Shown here: positions 1 to 11,200 of the stretch, piece after piece
How positions within the stretch are numbered: the first letter of the stretch is position 1
Layout: each line of letters opens with the position of its first letter
Origin: Xestospongia muta
Lineage: Eukaryota > Porifera > Demospongiae > Haplosclerida > Petrosiidae
Direction: 5' to 3'
Length of the DNA stretch: 64,000 nt
NCBI GenBank assembly: GCA_963693285.1
Contig: OY848917.1
Coordinates: forward strand, 33,491,245-33,555,244
Notes under the pieces: model-generated
The model's database searches: none
What the model saw: only the letters and a program-made list of their open reading frames with translations
Told to the model about the DNA's origin: nothing
Position numbers and translations under genes: made by a program

Positions 1-2931
1 GCAACCTAATTGCAATATAATATAACAATATCTTCATTGATACTAGTTGAAAAGGTGCTAGACTTAAGAAGAATTATATTTACCTCCATGAATACTTCAA
101 TGGTCCAAATGAACCTTTATGACTTTATCTAGAGGTTGGGTTTCACGTGATAAATGTGGGATAGACAAAAATGATCACTTTCTCTTCTGTCGCCTATTGA
201 TTACTGAAGGATTATAGTGTGAAGAATGACCATCATGTAGAAGTAGAATTGGTCATGTAGCTGGAGCATGGGACAAAAAATAATGGACAAACCATAAATC
301 AAATAGTTCACTACTGATCCACCCCGAATCTGAGATACCATACATTCTCTGTCAACCATTGCTTGTTTCAGACACTTTTGGTCAAATATTATAAAGGGTG
401 GCATGCAATATCTAGTGGTGTTACATAATGCAAGACTGTAATCTGTGTTTTTTTCTGGTTGTTAGTACTCTTCTGCTCCTTGTCTCAAAGACAATTCACA
501 CTCAACCACTAATGCACCCATTCTGAGTTCGTGGAAGTCCAAGTTTTATATTTTAGAGGTCAAGCAAAACAAGATTGTGGATTGTCATGCATAAACCTGA
601 TGAATAAAGTACACACCCACCACCACTAAGAGGAACTGATTTACTTGCCATTTGAAGGGAAACAAAGACTACAGATAAGTATGTCAATGATAGATAAATA
701 ACTTACACAACTTACTTATCAGAGATTTGGAAGTAGCTGCCTTGAGATATTGAGAATGTGTTTAAAAGAGAGTTCCTAAGTTAAAGTGACACACTAAATG
801 CATAACAATATCAATGGATAATACAAATGGAAACTGACCTATTGGAAACTTGACAGCGTTTGCTGCATTAAGGACTAGTACTTGGTCCACCCAGTTTGTC
901 CTTAAAATAGTAACATACACTTGTAGATCTCATTGGGTTTGCCAAGGGTTTAGAAATAGAATGAAACGACATCTGACAATGACATTATACATGCTATGCT
1001 TGTACAGCTTAGCCTTAGATTTAGATGTAGAACGTTTATAAACTAAACCCATACCTAGCAGCATTATATGTCATCCCTAACAGCAATCACACATACTTAA
1101 GTATTTCTTACTCTAACACAAGGTAATACAAAACCATAGCAGTACACATTTGCAAGTATCAAACCTTCCAACTAATGATCAAAATAAATATCAATGCATT
1201 ACTATTGTTCACTGCAAAATATTTAGTGAATTTTGCAAACTTATAAATTGTACTGTATTATGATGAGAGTGATAGGAAATTTGTGAAAATTTCCATTTAC
1301 AAATGCTCCTAAAGATACTATTCATGAAAACAATCTTCCACTATCCTGCTGTAATCCTATCAGTGCGGGTCAACACCATACTAAAAGTGCTGTTGTACTA
1401 AAATGTTACTAATAAGTTAAAGAGGGAAAGCCCCAGGCTATATTAATATGAAAGCTGTAACTTGCTGTGTACTTTTTGGTTTCTAATGAGAACCACTACA
1501 AAAAGTGAAATGATTTTAACTTATGATTTCTCCACAGCTGCAACTCTAATAAAGTTCTCCAGTTTGTTTAACCATACTAGAGAACACTATCAATACCATT
1601 TTAGCACAGTAGTACTGGCATTATAGGTCATGTGACATACCACAAATAAATCTATTGAGTATCTAATCTTATTGTACCTTTCAGAATGGCTGCAATAACA
1701 ACGTTTAGTAGTCTTGACTGAGTTCTTACTTTGACAAGTGCAAATGTGGTTGGATAATCATAGCTGCTCCTACTTAGCTGTGATTCTGTCTTATCTATGG
1801 TAACATTAAAATACTTACCCTATGTGCAAGTCTTCTTAACGCTGAATTATCCAATAATGAGTAGAATCATTTAAAGTGTTTCCATTTGTCTTGTTGGGAG
1901 TATTCCTAATTACTTTTTTGGCTACTATCACTAAAGATTAAAAATAACATTTATTGTTATATATTTCAACCACACACTATTAGTACTGTTTGATGTTGTA
2001 ACCTTTTTTATCACAATAATTCATGGCTTGTGTACAAGTACCAAACCATATAATAATATTCATTCATTATACCTTCTGTTATTACATACATGAGCTAGCC
2101 ACATGTACTAACATGAAGTTATAGTAATAATAATTTCCCAGACTACATAATCAAAAGTTTGACATGTTATTGTCCTCTTTAAATGATTGATTCTTTTGTA
2201 ACAGGCCACTTAACCAGCCTATAAATGGACCACCTAATCAAGTGTAATGTTTAATGTTAATAGTTACTAGTTCATTTTGTGATCATACACCATGTAGCTT
2301 TAATATTAGCACTTGCTCAGCTATAGATAGAGGGGTATACCAGGCCATTGTTTTAAGCTATAAAGACTCTTTGAGAACAAGAGTACACAAACTTATATTA
2401 GTCCTTACCTTCATTCTTGCTAGTAAGTATAATGGCTTCTGTATATTGTACTTTGCCAGAGCTGCCATGGATCTGACAAAGGGGCCATAATGTGCTCTAT
2501 GGTTCTATACCTGCTTGGAGCACCTGACATTGTCCTTCTCAGGCTTGGTATAGGCTTCCTGTATTGAAACATCCAAAGGTGTTTTTGATTCTAACACAAG
2601 TGGAACAGGCAGTGGAAGCTCGTGGACTTCATTATCACCAACGAATAAAAAACACACTACTTGTTCTTCGATTAAAAATGATGCGAATAGAAATAGAACA
2701 CTACCAAACGACTAGTCAACTACAACTCGATCTTATGTATACGTCAAAATGAGATTGTTTAACATACGTACAAGCCTTTTCCCAACAGAGTTGGCCTTCG
2801 CTGCTTTTTGAAGAGGAAGTTTTCTACCAGTACACTCAGCCATGTAAAGCGTGCAAGTTTAGTCTCGTCTATAATTAAACTACATCATCCTCTAAGAGTT
2901 CATTAATATAATTACAAAACTGAGACTTATT
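1..2931. other. Non-coding or unrecognised flank
   Basis: AT-rich sequence with only short, compositionally unremarkable open frames on both strands. I see no domain, no convincing splice-site-bounded exon, no RNA gene and no intact transposon ends. Confidence 0.5.
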
Positions 2932-4420
2932 ATGGAGAGTAGCTCATCTCCTAGCTTTATTTCAACCTCAAGTGACTCTGAAGCAGATCCTTTTAATGAG
3001 GAAAGCATTGATTTGGATGACGAAGTTTGCTTCGAGATAGAGTCAATTTGCAGTAACGTAACTAACAGTGATTCCATTCCATCAGACATCAATCTATTAG
3101 ATTTTGAGGAGGAAGATCATTCTGATAAAGGAAATCTAGATAAAAAAGATCCTGAAACCAGTTTGCCAGAGTGTCTGATTGAAGATTCTTTTGAGGACAA
3201 GCTCCTTTTCACTGGTTCATTGATAACTGTCCTTCGGTTGTCATTATTTTACAATTTGTTCTGAGGTACACACATGGACACAAACATAATACATAATAAA
3301 CACATATACACACATGTATAATCAATACCTTGTATTGAGTGTGTGTATGTGTGTGTACTAACTATTTTTAAAACTTGTACAGATATCAACTTACTTCTGT
3401 TGTATTTGATGATCTGTTGAAACTACTTTGTTTGCTTCTACTAATTCCAAATTCACATGTAAAGTCAGTGTACAGTATAAAAAAGTTATTTGAGTCATTG
3501 TTTCCCCATATTGGTTACAGACGTCACCAATACTGTGCTTATTGCCCCTCACGGTTGACTGACAATGTTGATTATCATGGTGAAAGCAATGTTAAGGAGT
3601 TTTGATTGCCAATATTAATAATCAGTTAAAAGCTAAGTTCAAAGGTAAAGTGGATATTTTTATAAAAGTGAATGCCTTTAAAAAAGATGAGCTAATTAGA
3701 CAAATTACTGTATGTTCCATCACAAAATTACAACAGGGAGAACAACACAAAAATAAAATGAAAAAAGTGGCACATTGGATCCAGTCAGCTAATCAACCTG
3801 CTGGAAGGAGACTTGTTAAGATAAGTGTCAAGTTTATGCAATTGCATACCACAAAAATTGATTATGTTCCTTAGGCTTAAGTTGGGACACAGTGTAATTT
3901 ATTCACATGAATACAAAAGACTTACCAAAGGAATGATTACACAATCATGTATGGGTCTATGAAATTTTCTCAAGTGAATGCTTTCTAGAAGCTCAATATG
4001 ACAATAAAATTGTAATTTTAGTACTAATCTATACAGTGTGGACTACACCAGTTACTGCTATGTCATCATTAATTTTGAACACCTGCTTGAAGTAAAGAAG
4101 TTAGATGATGCTAAATTCATCCAAGTTGAAAATATACAACACAAGTGTATTTATTTAGAAGTTGATGTCAAATCATATGTTGTACAGCCTATGTATGATA
4201 TTTGTACGAATTTGTCAAGTTAATTGTGGATAAATATTATAATTTTCTTTTGAGTTATTTTGCTATTCCATACATTTCTGTTATTATTTCACAAATATAT
4301 AACACTGTGAATGATGATGAAACTGATAAGGCAAACAGATACAAAAAGACACAATTACCATATACACTAGCCACAAGTACTGATAGTATCTATTATGCTA
4401 CTAATTGATGCTATAACTCA
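2932..4420 (+). pseudogene. Decayed DNA-transposon protein gene (EnSpm/CACTA-like family, tentative)
   Basis: Three collinear open pieces resemble parts of one large transposon-encoded protein common in invertebrate genomes. Piece 1 (2932-3264) starts with ATG, has a Ser/Asp/Glu-rich acidic leader and ends in a hydrophobic stretch after LLFTGSLITVL. Piece 2 (3375-3605) continues with a Leu-rich helix, then a Y-S-I-K-K-L-F segment and a CAYC cysteine pair. Piece 3 (3602-3874) begins in another frame at NINNQLKAKF, where the family reading would be continuous, so there is a stop plus frameshift near 3603. A further piece (4038-4223), with a QVENI motif, looks like the C-terminal part. The gap 3265-3374 could be an intron (acceptor ttgtacag) but an in-frame TGA sits at 3262-3264. 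The family call is from memory of motif style and is uncertain; that the gene is broken is direct. Confidence 0.4.
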
Positions 4421-4589
4421 CATTACATCATGCAAACATTAATACTGGAATCATGTTAGTGCTATATTTTCACACTGTGGCTCATGCTACACTATGTGTG
4501 ATTCATGTGCAAATTGTACTGTTATTTTAATGCAAAAGTAACACAGAAATAACACAGAATAACAAAGAGGTTTTTACCCAGGAGGTACT

Positions 4590-5480
4590 ATTGGAGCTGT
4601 TCAGTCTGAGAATTGAATTGATGTTATGATTCCTTGACCCTGAAGTCAGTGGAGCTGTTTGTCCACTTTGTCTTTTAGAAAATAGGAAGGATGGACAGTG
4701 TCTACTTCCACATTATGTTGTTAAGATAAACTCTGACCACTATAGGCTGGGCCTTTCCATGTATGGTATAAGGTGGTATATGTCTGCATTCCAGTGCTGT
4801 CAGAAGTGGTTTCAGGAGGAGGGGTAATCTTTGCCACTGTCAGTTTTTTTCCTTTGCAAGGTTTCTGCCATCAACGAGCACGAGAGTCCATTGGCGTAGT
4901 CTTGCACACACAATACACTTTTGTGATGTGGCCAGTCGTGCCACACAAAGGACAGTCCACCAGATGGAAACGGCAAATGTTAGGCGAGTGATTTACTCTA
5001 CACCTGTAGTGTGATGTAAGCTTCGACTTTTGAGAATACAACGTAGCCGTTGTATTGTATGATCGGCAGGCGGGTTAGTCAGGAGACCTTGCACAACTTT
5101 GGCTACAGTCTTCATGTCCTAAGCTAGCTATTTGGAAAGCTCTTTTACATGTGAGTTCAGTTTCTTGTAATAGACGTGTCTCTGAATATGAATTCGGTCA
5201 TCACTAACTCCGCAGACAAGCCTCTCTCGAATCATGTTATTTACAAAGCTTTGAGTGCTGCTATGTAGCCACTGACTCTTCCTGACAACATTCTTAGATA
5301 TGAAATTTGTATCTCTGTTAGAATCGATCTTTTCTTTTCACTGTTTATGTCTAAACGCTCTATCTACGAGACCGCGTCTCCAATGTAGAGTTGAATGATG
5401 AACGTATCCCAGGAGTACTAGTTGCCATCTCTGATGTATCAGTTTCATCTCGTCGCCAAATATTCAATAAATTAACTGAG
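4590..5480 (-). pseudogene. Gypsy-type retroelement relic (gag zinc knuckle and protease remnants)
   Basis: The minus strand reads, with several stops and frameshifts, like the gag C-terminal half and the start of protease of a Ty3/gypsy-type element. Bases around 5165-5260 translate to a stretch with the core RLVCGVSDDRI, which aligns with RDQLVCGINDNRI in the better preserved element at 51311-52009. A degenerate Cys/His knuckle lies near 4925-4985 and a protease-like stretch near 4640-4760, with no intact D-T-G. No LTR is visible. It is a second, older insertion of a related element, with no coding capacity left. Confidence 0.55.
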
Positions 5481-6855
5481 CTAACATATTTGTATACTAA
5501 GTCAACAACAATTAACACAACTTACTAAACTTACACGTAAGACTAAAACTGTATAAACAGACTCAAACAAATATTAAATACACAAAATGCTCTATGGGTT
5601 CACACCACAATATAGATATTAATAAGTCCAAAGTTCACTACGTCTTAACCTGTCCATTTGGTGCCATTCCCTGATGATTTGAAACTCTCTCGAGTAATAA
5701 CTCCTATTCCTAAAATCCTTCACCATCTTCCTCAACTGACTACCGTCCAATTTTACTTTTCTGACTTCTGAATAAATTGCTTGATCTATTATGAACGTCA
5801 TATCTTAAACTGGTTATGCAATTTTTGCTTAGCATATAAGACTCTTTTTGATTGCCAACATCGATTGAGGCCAGGTTACTCTACATAAACTGTTCTAATA
5901 TCAATGACCAACTCACTGCTATCTTTTCTTGATAAATTATCTGCATTGTTTTCTTTGATCATCAATACTATCTTATGTTGATATTTCTATTTATGATTTA
6001 TTCTTTTTCTCTTTGTTCCATTAGAGACTGTATTAATCTATATTGTATCAATGAGGAAGGTTTCCAATTACTACAACTATATATTATATCATGATAGGAT
6101 GAAGAGAAAAGAAATGTTATAGTAACACATTATAAGCTCAGGAATACAAGTATTAATACTTTTATTGACAAGTTACACTTTTAGTGTGAACAGGGGGAGG
6201 GGCAAGGACAGGGCTCTAATCTAATGGGTGGTACCAGACTAATGAAATTAATTTCATTATATTCCTATATTGTGAATTATTCCTCACCTCTGTAGAAGTG
6301 TTTTAGACTGCAGATACTAAGTATATTGAGAGTATAATAAAGTACCAAATTATATATATTGTCATATAGCAAGGTATGACCAAGATATTTCAGAGTGTAA
6401 ATGATTTCTCTTAGTCTGTCCCCTCTAGTATAACATTGTAATAAAGTGAACTAGTCTAAGAAAATCATCAAAATATTATGAACAACATTATAGTGTACTG
6501 GTGTGGTCTGTTCATGATGAGAATGATTTCCAATAATGAGAATGTCATCAACCTAACTTGTGTATGGATGGTATCATATTTTCAAACATATTTTTTCACA
6601 AGTTATATTCAAACTTTTCATGATTCTTTACAGCTGTTTCTTCTTAATCTGTCCTACTTTTACTGATAAATGTATTTTCATTAGTTTCTTAACATTAATA
6701 GTGTAGTCCCTTAGCTCAAATTGAGAAAGATATATTTGTTGTATGTCCTATCATCACAATACAGCAACATCTCATCTTAGTTTCATCCTCAATGAAGACA
6801 ACTTAGTACATCAACTATCATACTGTACATATCCAACTATCATACTGAACATCAG
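5481..6855. other. Non-coding stretch
   Basis: AT-rich sequence between the retroelement relic and the long-inverted-repeat element. Short frames such as 6478-6666 have no recognisable domain or splice context. Confidence 0.45.
6848..6855. repeat. Left 8-bp target-site duplication
   Basis: aacatcag, repeated exactly at 7754-7761 on the other side of the element. Confidence 0.6.
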
Positions 6856-7753
6856 TAGTCTAGCTAGCTAGACCCTCCTCTTTTTTGATAAGCTGACGGG
6901 AGGAGGAGGGTCTAGAAGCGAACAGGGCTTACTGCCCCATTGGAATGTATGGAATGTGGGGCAGTACCGCAATGTTTACATAGTGGCTATAAACTGTTAT
7001 ATATTAATTTGCATGTGACCCTTGAGGTCTTTTATCTCTGTTGTCCTTCCAAATTTGGAAGCTATTATGTCAAGTTAATATATAACTGAAACCCAGGGAC
7101 ATGTTATTGCCGTACTAAATAAATTTGTCAAAGAAATGTTTTTGAAAAAATTCCAGGTTGTTACCAAACTGCCTATAAACTCTTTGAGAGATCATCCTTT
7201 CAAAAAAACAAACGCAAATATCATAGGATTTACAAGTTGCTTACTAGAACTAACAAATTATCAGATATATGATATAATTTTTTTTTTCAAATCACTTAAT
7301 TGTCAAAAAATCAAAACTTTTAAACTAATATCACTGTTTACATAATGTTCCTTGTCCTCCTGGGCTGAAATATAGGATATATATAGAAGTTGGAGATACA
7401 AACAATTTCATGGGAGATAACAGATTTTGTTCCCACATATGCAACAGCAACACCTTTTTCATTTAATGTTTTTCACTGATCTTCCATTAGAACTAGCAAA
7501 CGTGATATAACTAATACAAAAAAATGATGACAGTCATTAGAAGATGGCTTTTCTCTGCTCATCCTTTAGGCAATCACGAGTCCTTTTTTAAGAGTATAAC
7601 TCATGTGGCAATTGTAATAACAGTTTATAACCACTATGTAAACATTGCGGTACTGCCTCACATTCCATACATTGCAATGTGGCAGTAAGCCCAGTTCACT
7701 TCTAGACCCTCCTCCGCCCGTCAGCTTATCAAAAAGGAGGAGGGTCTAGCTAG
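6856..7753. mobile_element. 898-bp long-terminal-inverted-repeat element, non-autonomous
   Basis: The arms at 6863-7000 and 7617-7753 are inverted copies of each other over about 137 bp, running from the ctagctagaccctcctc end to the inner tataaactgttat. Each arm also contains its own smaller inverted repeat (gaccctcctc ... gaggagggtc, about 45 bp across), so each end can fold into a hairpin. The insertion is flanked by aacatcag at 6848-6855 and 7754-7761, which fits an 8-bp target-site duplication as made by hAT-type elements. The interior (7001-7616) has a 69-codon frame without similarity I recognise, and no transposase. Confidence 0.75.
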
Positions 7754-8195
7754 AACATCAGATGACATACTTGGTTGTACCTTTATTTGATCAAATTGCT
7801 TTGACACTTTAGCAGTTAATGATTTCTTGTATGATTACCAATTAAGACGTTTCCGTGAAGAGGTTTCTTCCTAGAAAGAAGCCGAGTGCTAAAAGATAAT
7901 GACTGTGCCATGTACAAAACTTGTAAGTGACTGCAGATAAATAAATATATATATATTTTATTAATAATATCAACCATTACTGATCCTAGTACATGTGATT
8001 GTAGGACTATAGTCTAAGTTATTATCTGAAAGGTCATTGACACACCCTTGGATGTCATGTCTATTATATACATGAATACATGTATTTATTGCATATCGTC
8101 TATGTTATCTATTAATATTATATCTTTGATATATTTCTAAAACATACTACTATCAATTATTTCATGTATAATGTGTGTCTCTCTCTTTACAATAG
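7754..8195. other. Upstream region of the ankyrin gene
   Basis: AT-rich sequence ending in a pyrimidine tract and acceptor-like tctctctttacaatag. No promoter element can be assigned. A 5' UTR or a further upstream exon may lie here. Confidence 0.35.
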
Positions 8196-8291
8196 ATGTG
8201 GTCTCTTTATTATGCAGCTGGTAATGGTGATCTTGATGTAATAAAGAGTGCCATAGAAGATGGCTCTGTTCATGTTAATGCTAAAATTAAT
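8196..8291 (+). CDS. Ankyrin exon 1 (possible start exon)
   Basis: 32 codons beginning M-W-S-L-Y-Y-A-A-G-N-G. The A-A-G-N-G-D-L-D-V-I core is a diverged ankyrin helix pair without the T-P-L-H motif, as is usual for an N-terminal capping repeat. Donor gtaagt at 8292. The ATG follows acceptor-like tttacaatag, and an in-frame TAG precedes it directly. Confidence 0.65.
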
Positions 8292-11200
8292 GTAAGTACA
8301 TGTCATATAATAAGACACTACATTGAAGTAAACTATAAATGATATCACAATTATCTGATCAACAGATCTATATTGTACATGTCATTGTGTTATATGAACC
8401 TGATATATACAAATGGTAATATGTAATAGATACATGTCACATATATAGGTTTAATACAGTCTGATTATATTGTATGATGTTTTTTCTGTCTTTTATTTAG
8501 TGGATTAACTTTTATTATTATGGTACTTATCGTGGTGCAGACCGTAATATACAGGATAAGGTGAGTATTTATAGATACTGTTATATATTATAGAGTATTC
8601 TAGTACATGTAATTATATTATAAATACATGATAAGTACATGTCTATTATGTTCCAAATTTTAGGTAGGTGGTTAGGGTTTAGGGTTTAGTGGGTATGTCT
8701 AATGTAGTCTGTCTGTACTTACTATATACAGTCTATGACATAACAAAAGATTTTTGACAATTTTTTAATGTAAGCTACATGTTGATTTGAAATGAAAGAT
8801 ATCAGTAAAGTATAAAATACACATGTACTTATATATATATTGCTCTAAGTACAAATGTTGTCGTAAATGATCTGATAAACAAATCTACATTTTACATTGA
8901 CTGTGTTATATTAACCTGATATATACAAATAATATTATATAAAAGATTCATGTAGCATGTATAGGTTTAATACAGTATGATTATATTGTATGATATTTTT
9001 TCTGTCTTTTATTTAGTTGGGTAACAGCATGTTACATAACGCTGCTTGTTATGGACAGAATAATGTCATCAGTTATTTACTTGGTATTGGTGCAGACCCT
9101 AATATACAAAATAAGGTGAATATTTATAAGATAATGTTATATATTAAAGTATGGACATCAGGACACATATATATTAAAATGTAATATACAAGGTCAAAGT
9201 TAATATGTACAGACATTAGTTATAGTCATGTGACTTATAGCCAATCAAATATCTTAATTTTAATCAGATGACTGTGAATGTTAGGTTACATTTTCTTAAT
9301 AAAGCATTATCAATAATTAATAGTTCGTTTTATTTAAATCAAAGAAAACAAAATGAAATTATTAAATTACAATAAACTATCAGTTACCTTTCTTTGAATT
9401 TTTTTATAATTATAAAAGACACCTATGTTATAATTGTCCTTCATTATACCACATTGAATAAATAATTAAAGTGGTTAATAGTTGTAAGTCACATGACTAT
9501 AGCTAAGTCATTATAAACTACACAGGTGATGTTATTATGTGTAGTAATAAATGTACAATAATTAAAGTGTTGAAATTTTCAAGTTTTTAAAAATCCATTG
9601 TTATTAACATTTTTATGTGCAATTTTAGGTCAGGTTGGTTAATGTAATTACCCTACAAACTAACCAATAGGTATAAATGTAGATTTAACATTAATATACA
9701 ATTGAATACATGAATAGAAATCAGTTAATACATTTCTATAAACATTAATTTTTCAAATGAGAAATCACACGTTGTTCACAAACTGGTACTGAGACTGATA
9801 ATGTTCTTTGATTTTGATGAATAGCAACTTAGAGACTTGAATGTAAAGATCTACAGATTATGCTATTGTTATGTCACTATCACAAATCTCAAGAATTGCT
9901 AGAATTGAAATATTAGTGACACTAAATTTTACTTAAAGGGGTGTGTTTAACATGGTGGTATATTTTAATTTTGTAGTTGAGCAGCTATCCACAAATAACA
10001 TGGAAATAAATATGTCATAAATATTTATATCATTACATACATTTACCTTTGGTTTGTGCAGTAATTTATATGTCCTAATCACTATGTTTACTTTATAATA
10101 ACATAATACACATATAACTGCTATATGACTAATTTTAGCATTTTTATTAATTTTAACAATTGCCAATTTCCCTTTTGATTACATATTTAATCTTCACTAT
10201 CAATTAGTGTATGTAGATAGGACAGTACTATGTGTTCTTAAGAAAACATTTAATTATCTTTCTTCCTTTCATGGATTTTTTTGTTATTGTAACCTCAACC
10301 TCAATGATAATAGTAATGCTGACTTTGCAAAAATGTACAAATATATTACACTTGTCATATCTCTTGACTCCACCTCCTTAATATACAGTACTTATAATGT
10401 ATGTACTTGTATAACTAACAAATGTTAATATAATGTAAAAGTATTCATGATATATTATGTCTTTGATGTTAATATTACTGTATATGTACAGTAGACCCTC
10501 AGTTATTCTAACCTCGCGCATCTGACACCTTGAATATCCGAATTTGTTTTGGAAGGACACGCCCCATGACCCCATACCACATGTTAGCTAAGTTAGTCAC
10601 AAATGGAAGCTGCTCCTCCTGTAAAAAAAAGAAAAAGAAAGGTCTTTAACATCGACTAAAAGCTGGAGATAATAAAAAAAAGTTGAAGCTGGTGCTTCAC
10701 AATCTAAAATTGGTGAAGAGTATGATATTGGGCGATCTACTGTTCTAGATATAAAACGAAGCAAAACAAAACGAGAATCATTTTCACTGAAGATGGTTAA
10801 CATGGTAATGAAAGTTGGTGAATATGAAAAGCTCAACCAAGCTTTATATGTCTGGTTTAGACAAGAAAGGGAGAGAAATACACCTGTCACTGGGCCAAAA
10901 ATCACTGAAAAGGCCAAAGTTCTGTTCCTTTTACTTTATCCAGAAGCAAGCAAACTTTTTAAAACAAGTCAAGGATTTTTGTAACGCTTTTGCAGGAGAC
11001 ACGGAGTGAGGGAAATTAGCATTCAGGGGAAAAATTGTCAGCAGATATGGTTGGGGCTACTGTTTTGAAAAATGTATAGTATGGCTTCAACACCAGCCGG
11101 AATCAACAGTCTATAGTACAACCTTGCTAATGTCACTTAAAGATTTGGCTGCTAAAAAAAGACTTTCCCAATTAAAACAATTACATATCACTTCATTAAT

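Noticed and set aside
8668..8692. Telomere-like text (gggtttagggtttag)
   Set aside because: Only about two units; too short to call an interstitial telomere.
10597..10917. 106-codon minus-strand frame in the Tigger-like element
   Set aside because: Antisense to the transposase DNA-binding fragment, whose motifs are on the + strand.
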